Shown: positions 12,047 to 22,528 of the stretch, piece after piece | How the letters are laid out: each line of letters begins with the position of its first letter | How positions within the stretch are numbered: position 1 is the stretch's first letter | Assembly: GCF_011075055.1 (NCBI RefSeq) | Contig: NC_058146.1 | Coordinates: forward strand, 12,015,820-12,079,819 | Reading direction: 5' to 3' | Length of the DNA: 64,000 nucleotides | Source: Mangifera indica | Taxonomy: Eukaryota > Streptophyta > Magnoliopsida > Sapindales > Anacardiaceae | Notes under the pieces: model-generated | What the model was told of the DNA's origin: nothing | Databases searched by the model: none | Seen by the model: the letters and a program-made list of their open reading frames with translations, nothing else | Translations under genes and position numbers: made by a program

Positions 12047-12491
12047 TTTTGGGTAAATAATATAGTATTAGACTAAAAAGAGCCTTACCATGAGACAAGA
12101 CCCTAGGTTAAGGAAAAAGGCCTTGCCTCGAACAAGTCCCGAGCTAAGGCATGGAGAGATCCAATGACATGCACTACAACAACTTAACTAAGTCACCACA
12201 CACAGAAAAACCACAAGCATTATACTAGATACAAGTATCTCATTTGTCAAGGGTTACAATAGTACATCACATTCAATGTCCAAACAACTTTGAAGAGCTA
12301 ATGGAAGATAGATCTTGGCAGGTCTCATATCGAAGCAATGGTATCATTTATGTGTGAGCTCGGGTTGTTTGATAAGGGAGAGATTCTAGCCCTCACACAA
12401 TCCCTTATAGCGGCAATAATCCTTTCTTGCAAAGATTTACTTCTACCAAAGAAAACATTGTTTTGTTCACACCAAATGTGGTTTATAGTGG
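12047..12491 (-). mobile_element. LINE 7: 3' part of a divergent L1-type LINE
   Basis: Poly-T at 12047-12053 marks the LINE 3' end, followed by a 3' UTR with two hairpins and the C-terminal about 60 residues of ORF2 on the minus strand (FFGRSKSL, then INDTIASI and DLPRSIF). The match is to LINE 3 ORF2, not to LINEs 1, 2, 4 or 5. One stop lies near the end. The right edge at 12491 is where A1 inserted, so the rest of LINE 7 may lie beyond the window. The left edge abuts element D. Confidence 0.85.
12083..12150 (-). other. LINE 7 3' UTR tandem hairpins
   Basis: Sense hairpins at 12120-12150 (arms GCCTT/AAGGC and CTCG/CGAG, loop GGACTTGT) and 12083-12113 (arms CCTTA/TAAGG plus CC/GG, loop GGGTCTTGTC). 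The stem bases differ from those of the other LINEs while the loop and the pairing are kept. Confidence 0.75.
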
Positions 12492-13486
12492 TGGTGCATT
12501 TCCATCAAGACAATACAACAACTCACAACTCGATTCTGGAAATTACTGTTCATATGGCACAGTAGCAATTTTGGTGCATATCCATCAAGACAATGCAACA
12601 ACATAAACTCAATTTTGGAAATTACTATTCATATGGCACAGTAGCAATTTTATCTCTCAATTTTAACCAATCAAATGACCTCCTAATCATACAAATTTTA
12701 GATCATTGGAAAAGACATTCAAGGAGCTTTCTAATGGTATATGATAGCAATCACAACTCAATCAACAAGGCATTCAAAACTTGTCTCAATGTTTGTTGGC
12801 AAAATCTGAAAATAGCAAAAACATACACTATGAACAATATCCGAGGCATACGACTCACATTCACACCATCACACTTTGGATTTCAAGGGTAACAAGAAAA
12901 TTAACCAAGGCATAAAGGAAAGTTCCACCAACCTTGGGATCTTCCACCACCAATTCTTCCTCCAAGATGAATTGGATAAAGGAACAAGCAAATAAAGAAA
13001 AGCTACAAAGCTTTGCTTGAGAAGTTTTTATCAAAGAAGTCTAGCCTTTACAAATGGAGAAAACCACTCTTATATACAAGAGGAAGTGGCGGCCAAAATG
13101 GGCATTAATTAGACAAGTAAACTATGCCCTTCATTTAAGCTTAGCCATTTATTTAAACTAAGGTCATACCATATTAATGAAGAAAATAACAAAAGGGACA
13201 ACTTTTCCCTAAAAGGTAGAACTATATCCACCAACTAAAGTTACTTACTTTCCTTTTAGTTGCAATTCAACTAAATGGGCTTCATGGCATCTTGGGCTCC
13301 AATTTAAGTGATGGATGGCTGCCTCATCTACTTGGGCTTCAAAGTGGGCTTGTAGTTGGCTTCTTGGACTCATTTAAACTTCCATTTCATTAAGGCCTTG
13401 GATGCAAGTAATGAGAGCGCACCCAAAAGTAAAGTTGGGCCAAATTAGAGATGGCAAAGGTTATTTGGACTTGCATGGAGCTTTTC

Positions 13487-14321
13487 TGATGTGATCCATG
13501 GAAAACCAAGAACATGTGATCTAATAATGAAAAACTATGACAAGAGTGTGGTAGGCTGTATAACACTGAAAACATTGAAGACATAAGCTGAAGGTAAAAA
13601 GCATGATGTGGCAATCAAAGATGACGTGGAGAGCATCAAACACATAGAAAATGATATGGCACATCCTTGGTGACGTTTTTACTTGACAAAATATGAAATG
13701 GAAGCTTAATTAGGCAAAAATTCATGTGAAGAAAGCAAGTGAATTCAATTGAAGTTCAATTTCCTAGTATTTCTAGTTGGTTAGGTGTTTTATTTGTTTT
13801 AGGAGTCTTTGTTTTATTTTCTTTAGGAATTATAATTGAATTAGGATTATTATTATTATTATCTTATTTAGATTGAGATTATTATTATCCTAAAGATTAT
13901 GTTTATTATTATCCTATTCAGACTAGGGCTATAAATATCAATGTAACCTTGGGATAGAGGATACACAATGGATTAATAAAATTATGAGATCTTTTTCTTG
14001 GTTCTTTTGAGAACTCATGAATTTATCAAAAATATTTTCTTTTGGCATTCAATTATGACTTATCACTCTCCTTCTTTTCTATTCTAGAGTGTGGCGTCAA
14101 CTGATACCTTTGGTTCATGTCAATTATAGACATCGGGTCATTGGTTTTATACTTTTGGTTCATGATTATCCATAATCATTGGGTCAACGGTTTTTATAAT
14201 TTTGGTTCGTGTCAATTATAGGCATTGGGTCAAGGTTAATTACGTGACGAAACTGATTCAATCCTGGGAAAATAGCTTCTTGAGTGTTGGGCCTTGCGTC
14301 AAATCGTCAAGGTTCACATCA
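13487..14321 (+). repeat. 5' LTR of the 2.2 kb element
   Basis: 835 bp, starting TGATGTGATCC and ending TTCACATCA. It contains TATAAATATC near 13930, a plausible TATA box, and A/T-rich ATTATT repeats near 13850-13920. Confidence 0.95.
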
Positions 14322-14879
14322 GTTGGTATCAGAGCCGAATCGAATCAGGTTCCGTATCTATCTTTTCTTGTGTTCTCGAGTAGGAATTCTCTTCTTCATT
14401 AGTCGTGATTTCGTTCTCTTGGTGAGTTCGTTTTCATTTTTTTATTGTGTTTTGGTGTCCTTGTTTCCGTCAAATTCTTGAATTCTTGATTGTGTTTTGG
14501 TGTACTTGTTTCCATCAAATTCTTAAATTCTTGATTGTGTTAGTGTCCATGTTTCCATCAAATTCTTGAATTTGAGATTAACCTTGGAATAGTCAAATTC
14601 TAGGTTGTGTGGGTGTCTAATTGTCTTCTTGATTGATCAAAAAAAAAAAAAAACGAAAAAAGAAAAGGAAATAAACAAAATTACAACAACAAATTTAAAG
14701 TGTGCCAACACGAGTGATTGAGTGACATTTATTTATTTATTTTTGGAGTGAAACATGTGAGGGAGTGTGTAAGATCCTTTCTAACATATTTTGCAGGTTA
14801 CAATCATGTCATCATGCCAAAATAAAAGTTCTACTAAAAGTGATGATTTGAGGACAAATCATTTTAAAGAGAGGGGGAA
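14322..14879 (+). other. Interior of the 2.2 kb element
   Basis: 558 bp with a primer site for initiator-Met tRNA at 14324-14336, an A-rich run at 14641-14653 and a short open frame (14791 on). That frame's translation contains DDLRTNHFKERGND, matching the end of the C polyprotein (DLRTNHLEEGGND at about 57645-57690 on the minus strand). The frame continues into the 3' LTR. This ties the element to the C-type gypsy group; the rest of gag-pol is absent. Confidence 0.85.
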
Positions 14880-15714
14880 TGATGTGATCCATGGAAGACC
14901 AAGAACATGTGATCTAATAATGAAAAACTATGACAAGAGTGTGGTAGGCTGTATAACACTGAAAACATTGAAGACATAAGCTGAAGGTAAAAAGCATGAT
15001 GTGGCAATCAAAGATGACGTGGAGAGCATCAAACACATAGAAAATGATATGGCACATCCTTGGTGACGTTTTTACTTGACAAAATATGAAATGGAAGCTT
15101 AATTAGGCAAAAATTCATGTGAAGAAAGCAAGGGAATTCAATTGAAGTTCAATTTCCTAGTATTTCTAGTTGTTTAGGTGTTTTATTTGTTTTAGGAGTC
15201 TTTGTTTTATTTTCTTTAGGAATTATAATTGAATTAGGATTATTATTATTATTATCTTATTTAGATTGAGATTATTATTATCCTAAAGATTATGTTTATT
15301 ATTATCCTATTCAGACTAGGGCTATAAATATCAATGTAACCTTGGGATAGAGGATACACAATGGATTAATAAAATTATGAGATCTTTTTCTTGGTTCTTT
15401 TGAGAACTCATGAATTTATCAAAAATATTTTCTTTTGGCATTCAATTATGACTTATCACTCTCCTTCTTTTCTATTCTAGAGTGTGGCGTCAACTGATAC
15501 CTTTGGTTCATGTCAATTATAGACATCGGGTCATTGGTTTTATACTTTTGGTTCATGATTATCCATAATCATTGGGTCAACGGTTTTTATAATTTTGGTT
15601 CGTGTCAATTATAGGCATTGGGTCAAGGTTAATTACGTGACGAAACCGATTCAATCCTGGGAAAATAGCTTCTTGAGTGTTGGGCCTTGCATCAAATCGT
15701 CAAGGTTCACATCA
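14880..15714 (+). repeat. 3' LTR of the 2.2 kb element
   Basis: 835 bp copy of 13487-14321, immediately after the polypurine tract. Confidence 0.95.
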
Positions 15715-16628
15715 TTTTCCCTCATTTCCTTCATTAGCTTGGGCCGAGTGGTGCATGGCTAAGAACTTGGGGGATAAAAATGTTGAAGTGGCAAGAGATA
15801 CATCAAATTTGTCTTTCAATTTTAACTAATCAAATGACCTCCAAATCATATAGATTATATATCAATGGAAAAAGCATTCAAAGAGCTTTCTAATGGTTTA
15901 TAATAGCAATGACAACTCAATCAACAAGGTATTCAAAACTCATAGTTTGCTAGCAAAAATTGGAAATTGCAAAATCATACACTGTGAACAGTATCCTAGG
16001 CATACAACACACATTCACACCTTCACACTTTGGATTTCAAGGGTAACAAGAAAATTAACCAAGGCATAAAGGAGAGTTCCACCAACCTTGGGATCTTCCA
16101 CCACCAATTCTTCCTCCAAGATGAATTGGATAAAGAAACAAACAAAGAAAGAAAAGCTACAAAGCTTTGCTTGAAAACTTCACTATTAAAGGAGTCTTAA
16201 AGTTTACAAGTGAAAAGCCACTCTTATATACAAGAGGAAGTGGCAGCAAAATGAGTACTAATTAGACAAGTAAGCTATGCCCTTCATTTAAGCTCAGCCA
16301 ATCAAATAAACTAAGGCCATACCATATTAACGAAGAAAATAACAAAAGGGAACAACTTTTCCTTGAAAAGTGGAACTATGTCCACCAACTAAAGTTACTT
16401 GCTTCCTTTTTAGTTGCAATTCAACTAAATGGCCTTCATGGCATCTTGGGCTCCAATTTAAGTGATGAGTGGCTACCTCATCTACTTGGGCCTCAAAGTG
16501 GGCTTGTAATTGGCTTCTTGGACTCATTTAAGCTTCTATATCATTAAGGCCTTGGATGCAAGTAATGAGAGTACACCCAAAAGTAAAGTTGGGCCAAATT
16601 GGAAATGGCAAAGGTTTTTTGGACTTGT

Positions 16629-17948
16629 CTAGAGCTTTCCCTCATTCCTTTTATTAGCTTGGGTTGAGTGGTGCATGGCTAAGAACTTGGGGGCCAAAAA
16701 TGTTGAAGTGGCTGGAGATACATTATCCCCTCCGGGTTGGGAAGGACTTGCCTTCAAGTCTTCAAGGTGACCATCCTCCATGTATGATGAAAGATCTCCA
16801 ATGTTGAAGGTGGTCAAGACTCCTCCCATTTCATCTGGAAGATTCACCTTGTATGCATTGTCATTCACCCTCTCAAGCACTTCAAATGGTCCATCAGGCC
16901 TTGGACCTAGCTTACTCCTCCGTTTGCTTGGAAATCTCTCTTTTCTCAAATGCACCCAAACCAAGTCATCCGGTTTGAAAATGGATGGCTTTCTATGCTT
17001 GTTAACCTTCTTCTTGTGGGCTTTATTGGTCTTCATGATCTGAAATTGTATGGATTCATGGAGTTTTTTTCATGGTAGTAGCTTTCTCCTTGGCTTCCTT
17101 ATGAATTTGTACATTAAGAGGCAAAGAAGTTAGATCCAAAGGAGTTAAAAGATTGAGACCATACACTACCTCAAATGGAGAGTGTCTGGCTGTAATGCTT
17201 GGACTCCTATTGTATGCAAATTCAACTTGGGCAAGCTTCAAATCCCAATCTCTCATGGTTATCAGAATGGCTCCCAACATTTTATTGGTTGCTTCAGTTT
17301 GGCTATCCATTTGTGGGTGATGGGAGGTGCTAAACATGAGTTTAGTGCCCAATTTACTCCATAAAGTCCTTCAAAAATGGCTTAAGAATTTGGTATCCCT
17401 ATTCGAAACTATGGTTCTAGGGATTCCATGAAGTCTCACCACTTCTTTGAAGAATAAGTTAGCCACTTTGCTTACATCTTCAGTCTTGGTGCATGGTAGA
17501 AAGTGAGCCATTTTGGAAAACCTATCAACCACCACCATTATTGCATCCTTCCCTCTTTGAGTTCTAGGAAAAGCTACCACAAAATCCATGTTTAGATCTT
17601 CCCAAGGTTGCTTCGAAACCGGAAAAGGCATGTAAGGACTAGCTTTGAAATGAGATTTGGACCTTTGACAAGTGTCACACCTTGCTACAATGGCTTGGAC
17701 GTCACCAACCATCTTAGGCCAATAAAAAAGTTCCTTAAGCATCTCCAAGGTTTTATTTAAGCCAAAATGACCTACCAACCCACCGTCATGTGTCTCCCTA
17801 ATGAGAAGCTCTCTAAAAGAACCCTTAGGTATACATAATTTGGTTCCTTTGAAGAGGAAACCATCTTATACAGTGTAGTCTTCATAGGCACCCATTAAAC
17901 ACTTCTTCAAGATCTTTTCAAGCTCTTCATCTTCATGATAATAATCTT
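16629..17948 (-). pseudogene. Gypsy A1 integrase
   Basis: Integrase domain of the A1 polyprotein. The zinc finger is near 17660-17780 (GHFGLNKTL, then CDTCQRSK). The catalytic core covers 17056-17640 (MDFVVAFPRTQRGKDAI, GIPRTIVSNRDTKF, QTEATN). A GPY/F-like tail lies near 16790-16930 (DGPFEVLERVNDNAYKVNL). It is broken by a stop at 17368-17370 (Trp to stop), a frame change near 17055 and a stop near 17866. The SDRD catalytic motif reads SNRD, so the second acidic residue is lost. The C-terminal frame crosses the polypurine tract into the LTR to 16629. No chromodomain is visible. Confidence 0.9.
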
Positions 17949-19331
17949 TCATGAGCTGAAACCCAAGACCCGTGCATCAAGTATGGATAATAGATAATTT
18001 CTCCTTGAGAGTGCATCAACAACTACATTAGAAGCTCCTTGCTTATAGGAAGAAACAAAAGAAAAAGATTGAAGGAATTCTACCCATTTAGCATGCCTTG
18101 CACTTATCTTTTGTTGGCTACTAAGAAACTTCAAAGCTTGATGATCTGAATGGAGAACAAATTGCTTAGGCCTTAAGTAATGACTCCAATGATCTAAGGC
18201 CCTAAAAATAGCATAAAATTCTTTATCATAGGTAGAATATCTCCTCTTTGTATCATTAAGCTTCTCACTAAAATAAGCTATGGGTCTTTTAGCTTGAGTG
18301 AGGATTGCCCCAATGCCAACTCCACTAGCATCACACTCCACTTCAAATACTTTATCAAAGTCAGGTAAGGCTAAGATGGGGGCTTCACATAACCTTTTTT
18401 TAATCTCCTCAAATGCTTTGGAGACTGTTGTGGACCATTCAAACCAAATTTTCTTCATGCATTCAATGATGAGAGCCATGAGAGTGCTAAAATTAGGCAC
18501 AAAATGCCTATAGAAAGAAACAAGGCCATGGAAGCTCCTTAATTCAGTAAGAGTCTTCGGTTGGGGCCAAGTTTTAATGGCTTCTACCTTGGATTGATCT
18601 ACTTGGATGCCATTTTTGGAAACTACATATCCAAGGAACACAACTTGGTCTACAAAGAATTCACACTTCTCTTCCTTTGCATACAACTTATTCTTTCTCA
18701 ATACATCAAAGACACTCCTCAAGTGCAAGATATGATCATCACAAGTTTTGCTATATACTAATATGTCATCAAAATACACAACAACAAAAGAGCCAATGAA
18801 AGGTTTGAATACTTCATTCATAAGTCTCATGAAGGTGCTTGGAGCATTGGAAAGGCCAAAGGGCATAACCAACCACTCATATAAGCCTCCCTTAGTCTTG
18901 AAAGTTGTCTCCCATTCATCTCCTTCTGTCATCCTTATTCGATGGTAGCCACTCCTTAGATCAATTTTGGAGAAGACACAAGCACCATGTAACTCATCAA
19001 GCATGTCATCAAGTCTAGGGATGGGATACCTATACTTGATGGTTATATTGTTAATGGCTCTACTATCCACACATATCCTATATGAGCCATCTTTCTTAGG
19101 AACAAGTAGGGCTGGAATGGAACATGGACTCATGCTAGGCCTTACAAAGCCTTTTTCAATCAATTCTTCCACTTGCCTTTGCAACTCTTTAGTCTCCATG
19201 GGATTGCATCTATAGGTTGGCTTATTAGGCAATGGTGCACCTAGAACCAAGTCAATTTGATGTTCAATGCCTCTTATAGGAAGGAGGCCGAATGGAAGCT
19301 CCAGTGGGAACACATCTTTAAATTCGACCAA
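17949..19331 (-). pseudogene. Gypsy A1 reverse transcriptase and RNase H
   Basis: A 460-residue open segment of the A1 polyprotein. RT runs from [12 protein letters not shown] through [43 protein letters not shown] and the catalytic [12 protein letters not shown] box. RNase H follows with [24 protein letters not shown] and [11 protein letters not shown], ending at VVVDALSRR. The segment itself is uninterrupted but ends in a frameshift at LGFSS and has lost frame with the protease, so the polyprotein is dead. It is the best full-length reference here for the part of A3 missing around LINE 2. Confidence 0.93.
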
Positions 19332-19876
19332 GAGAGGTTGAACTAAGGGATGGGCTTCTTTCTTCTCATGTTTGATCTTCCCTTAAACTATAAGTAATGT
19401 AAAGACATGGTGCAAACTCAAAAGAGCCTTTTCTACTTGCTGCCCATTCATATACATACTCTCCCTTCTAGCTTCTTTCCCTTTGATAGCCTTATTAGCT
19501 TCTTGGGGACTAAGAGGTAGCAAAGTAATGGTCTTCCCCTTGAATTTGAAGGAATAAGTGTTCTTTTTACCATCACGAGTTACTTCTCTATCAAATTGCC
19601 AAGGTCTCCCTAGCAACAAATGGCATGCATCCATGGGAACTACATCACACACAATCTCATCTTGGTAATGTTTGCCAATGGAGAAGGAAACAAGTACTTG
19701 TTTGGCTACTTGAAGGCTGGTCCCATTGCTCAATCATTGGAGCTTATATAGTTGAGGATAAGGTATGGTAGAGACGATCCAAGTTTCTCCACTAATGTAG
19801 ATGAAGCCACATTTGCACAACTTCCACTATCTATAATTAAAGAACATACCTTGCCGCAGCTAATTCTTGCCACCTT

Positions 19877-20533
19877 ATGGAGATAAAGGAAGCTCTCCCT
19901 TGCTGCCCAATGGGAGGGGAGGACGTTTTAACATGGTCCCCTAATACTAATGGCAAATTCACTATCAAATCGGCATGGGAGATCATGAGGAGCAGGAAAG
20001 ACAAGATTAGTTGGCACAACATTGTATGGTTTAAAAGGCATTTCCTAAGACATTCATTCATTGTATGGATGGATATTAGAGGTAAACTAATGACAAGGGA
20101 TAGGTTAGCAAGAATTGGCCTTATATCCCACAATGTATGCCCATTATGCAATGAGGATCCGGAAAGCATGGACCACCTATTTTTTAGGTGTGTTTTCAGC
20201 TCCCAAATCTGGAATGGAATGCTCAATCTTTGCCATCAACAAATCATGTATAGCTCATGGACTTCATTGATCGCGGAATTAGCAAACAAATGGAAGGAAA
20301 ATAACTTCAAGAATATTTTGAGTAAACTTTGCTTTGGGGCAGCCGTATACTACATTTGGAAGGCTAGGAATGACCTTTGCTTTGGAAGAGATGGATTACC
20401 AAGGGGGAGAGTCCGAATGCTTATTCAAGAATGTGTTAGAGTTAGAGTTTCTTGCTTGAGAAAGGTTACCAAGTCTAGTGAAAATGTGCTTCTTGCAAAT
20501 AATTGGGATATTCCTCATATAATATTTGAATAG
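19877..20533 (+). pseudogene. LINE 6 ORF2 C-terminal fragment
   Basis: 218 open codons corresponding to the C-terminal end of ORF2, with the zf-RVT region (FKRHFLRHSFIVW, CPLCNEDPESMDHLFFRC) and the final block (FGRDGLPRGRV, NNWDIPHIIFE). No endonuclease or RT. No function is expected; the ORF is open because the insertion is young. Confidence 0.92.
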
Positions 20534-20626
20534 CTTTTGATGGTGTTGACTTGTAATATGTTTTGGTTTTAGGATGTAAGGTCATGTCATGTGTTTTGTA
20601 TCAACTTGTGTTGGGTATGTGATTCG

Positions 20627-20795
20627 GCATAACCTAGGGACTTGTCCTAGGTATGCTTGTGAGTTGTGTTGTCTCTTTGGATCACTTTGATTCAATGGTT
20701 GTTTTTAGTGTTTCTTGTTTGTTGCGGCATAACCTAGGGGCTTGTCCTAGGTATGCTTGTGTAAAGCTTATCTAAGAGCTTTGTCCAAGATAAGC
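20627..20795 (+). other. LINE 6 3' UTR hairpins (three)
   Basis: Two copies of hairpin 1 (20627-20656 and 20727-20756; arms CCTAGG/CCTAGG closed by GCATA/TATGC) and one of hairpin 2 (20766-20795; arms GCTTATCT and AGATAAGC, loop centre GCTTTGT). Duplication of hairpin 1 is shared with LINE 5. Confidence 0.75.
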
Positions 20796-21562
20796 ATTTG
20801 TATATCCTTTCTTTGGTATAAACTTATTATTAATTACCAAAAAAAAAAAGCATACCTTGCCTCCAATGGTGCATCTTGATTGAAAAATTTAGAGCCTTTG
20901 TTCCTCATGTGGAAAGGACTTGGAATGCAACGCTCTTCTAATCACTAACATCTCTCCTTCATCAGCCCTTTGCATGACCTCCTCTTCTTCTTCTTCAACA
21001 GCTCCATCTTCATGGCCATAATCTACATTTTCTTCATCTTCTTGAAGAGATTCTGCAATAGCTTGAATCTTCATCAATGACAAAGCTCTTCTATTTGGGC
21101 ATTCGACTTGAAAGTATCCATAGCCTTGGTATTTGAAGCACGTTTTATTGGAGAGATCAAGTTTTCCCATCTTTGGTTTGTTCTTGCTAGGTTCTACCAC
21201 CTTCTCTTTCCCTTTCTCCTTGGAAATGGTTTTGATAGCCTTATAGTTGGATGGGGAACCCTTTTGAAAGGTGGTTCCCTTGTTGAAAGGAGGACTTTTG
21301 GAGAATGAAGTCCCCTTGGTAAATGGCTTGGCAACTGTAGACTTCATGGCCTTCTTTTGCTTCTCCACCTTAATAGCCAACTTACAAACATCGTCAAAAG
21401 TGCAATATGGTTGCAACTCTACCATATGAGCAATGTCTTGGTTTAAGCCACCAATGAATCTTGCAATGGTTTGCTCTTTTACTTCTAACAGCTCACTCCT
21501 CATTAATAGCTTCTCAAACTCCCTTATGTAATGCTCTACTCCATCACTTCCTTGCTTAAGGG

Positions 21563-22528
21563 TGGTGCATATCCATCAAGGCAATGCAACAATTCACAAA
21601 CTCAAATCTGGAAATTAATGTTCATATGGCACAGCAGCACTTTATCTTCCAATTTAACCAATCAAATGACCTCCAAAACATACAAAGGATAGATCATTGG
21701 AAAGGGTATTCAAAGAGCTTTCTAATGGTATATTATAGCAATCACAACTCAATCAATAAGGCATTCAAAACTTGTTTCAAAGTTTGATGGCAAAATTACA
21801 TACTGTGAACAGTATCCGGGTATACAACACACATTCACACTTTGGATTTCAAGGGTAACAAGAAAGTTAACCAAGGCATAAAGGAAATTTCCACCAACCT
21901 TGGGGTCTTCCACCACCAATTCTTCCTCCAAGATGAATTGGATAAAGGAAAAAGCAACTAAAGAAAAGCTACAAAGCTTTACTTGAATATTTCATTATCA
22001 AAGAAGTCTAACCTTTTCAAGTGAAAATCCACTTTCATATACAAGAGCAAGTGGTGGCAAAAATTGGGCATTAATTTGACATGGAAGCTTTTCCCTTCAT
22101 TTAAGCTTAACCATTCATTCAATACTAAGCCCATACCATATTAATTGAAGAAAACAACAAAAGGGAACAACTTTTCCCTAAAAGGTGGAACTATGTCCAC
22201 CAACTAAAGTTACTTGCTTCCCATTTAGTTGCAATCCAACTAAATGGGCTTCATGGCATCTTGGGCTCCATTTAAGTGATGGAGGGCTGCCTCATCTACT
22301 TGGGCTTCAAGTGGGCTTCTTGGACTCATTTAAGTCTCCATTTCATTAAGGCCTTGGATGCAAGTAATGAGATTGCACCCAAAAGTAAAGTTGGGCCAAT
22401 GTGGAAAAAGCAATGAATCTTTGGGCTTGCATGGAGCTAATTCTTCATTCTCAATGGTGGCTTGAGCCAAATGGAGATTTGATAGAGACTTGGAAGCTAG
22501 GGTTGGAGAGGTAGACGAAAATACATCA
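21563..22528 (-). mobile_element. 3' LTR of gypsy A2
   Basis: 966 bp, TGGTGCATATCC to TACATCA on the plus strand, followed at once by the polypurine tract (22529-22537) and A2 integrase, so this is a 3' LTR and not a solo LTR. It interrupts A1 gag. The minus-strand coding frame of integrase continues about 66 codons into it (to 22330). Confidence 0.93.

Larger units (their letters stand above)
13487..15714 (+). mobile_element. 2.2 kb non-autonomous LTR retrotransposon
   Basis: A complete short element of 2228 bp. It has two 835 bp LTRs (13487-14321 and 14880-15714, TGATGTGATCC to TTCACATCA), differing at only about five positions by eye, flanked by TSD TTTTC (13482-13486 and 15715-15719). 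A primer site TGGTATCAGAGCC lies 2 bp inside (14324-14336) and a polypurine tract AAAGAGAGGGGGAA just before the 3' LTR. The 558 bp interior codes for no gag, protease or pol. It must have been moved by another element's proteins. LTR similarity suggests a recent insertion. Confidence 0.96.
12572..15805 (-). mobile_element. Solo LTR 3, gypsy family A, inside the A1 LTR
   Basis: TGGTGCATATCC at 12572 to ACATCA at 15805, flanked by TSD AATTT (12567-12571 and 15806-15810). Without the 2.2 kb insertion its length is about 1.0 kb, the family size. The host sequence on both sides is the same family's LTR, so this is an LTR inserted into an LTR. Confidence 0.93.
12492..16725 (-). mobile_element. 3' LTR of gypsy A1 (split by nested insertions)
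   Basis: The LTR starts with TGGTGCATTTCC at 12492, is interrupted after 80 bp at 12571, and resumes at 15811 (GTCTTTCAATTTTAAC) until CATTA at 16725. The usual CATCA end carries one substitution. The polypurine tract lies immediately inside (16726-16735, GGAGGGGA in sense). A TATA-like TATATAAGAGTGG (sense) lies near 16210-16235. The element left the flanking 5 bp AGTGG at 12487-12491; its partner would be outside the window. Confidence 0.9.
19856..20850 (+). mobile_element. LINE 6: 5'-truncated LINE in A1 protease
   Basis: 995 bp with poly(A) at 20839-20849, flanked by the 11 bp TSD CATACCTTGCC (19845-19855 and 20851-20861). It contains the last part of ORF2 and the whole 3' UTR. 5' truncation of this kind is typical of incomplete target-primed reverse transcription. 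It is closest to LINE 5 in sequence. Confidence 0.95.
19383..21562 (-). pseudogene. Gypsy A1 protease and gag (split by LINE 6 and cut by A2)
   Basis: From the right: gag 20889-21557 with the retrotransposon gag core (EQTIARFIGGLNQDIAHMV), basic linker and zinc knuckle (CFKYQGYGYFQVECPN; the second Cys and the His are both changed to Tyr). Then an acidic Glu-rich stretch and the protease. LINE 6 (19856-20850) separates the start of the protease from its active site (IIDSGSC at about 19805-19835). The protease tail (LLLGRPWQFDREV) ends at 19383. A stop lies next to 19734. The gag N-terminus is absent because A2 inserted at 21563 (candidate TSD half AAGGG, 21558-21562). Confidence 0.9.

Noticed and set aside
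13487..15714. Reading 13487-15714 as a simple tandem duplication
   Set aside because: The TSD, primer site and polypurine tract at the correct positions show two LTRs of one element.
16629..17036. A chromodomain at the gypsy A or C integrase C-terminus
   Set aside because: Only the GPY/F-type module and a low-complexity tail are visible; no chromodomain residues could be recognised.
19877..20533. An independent zf-RVT domain host gene
   Set aside because: Flanked by an 11 bp TSD and poly(A) and identical in layout to the LINE ORF2 C-terminus, so it is a truncated LINE.
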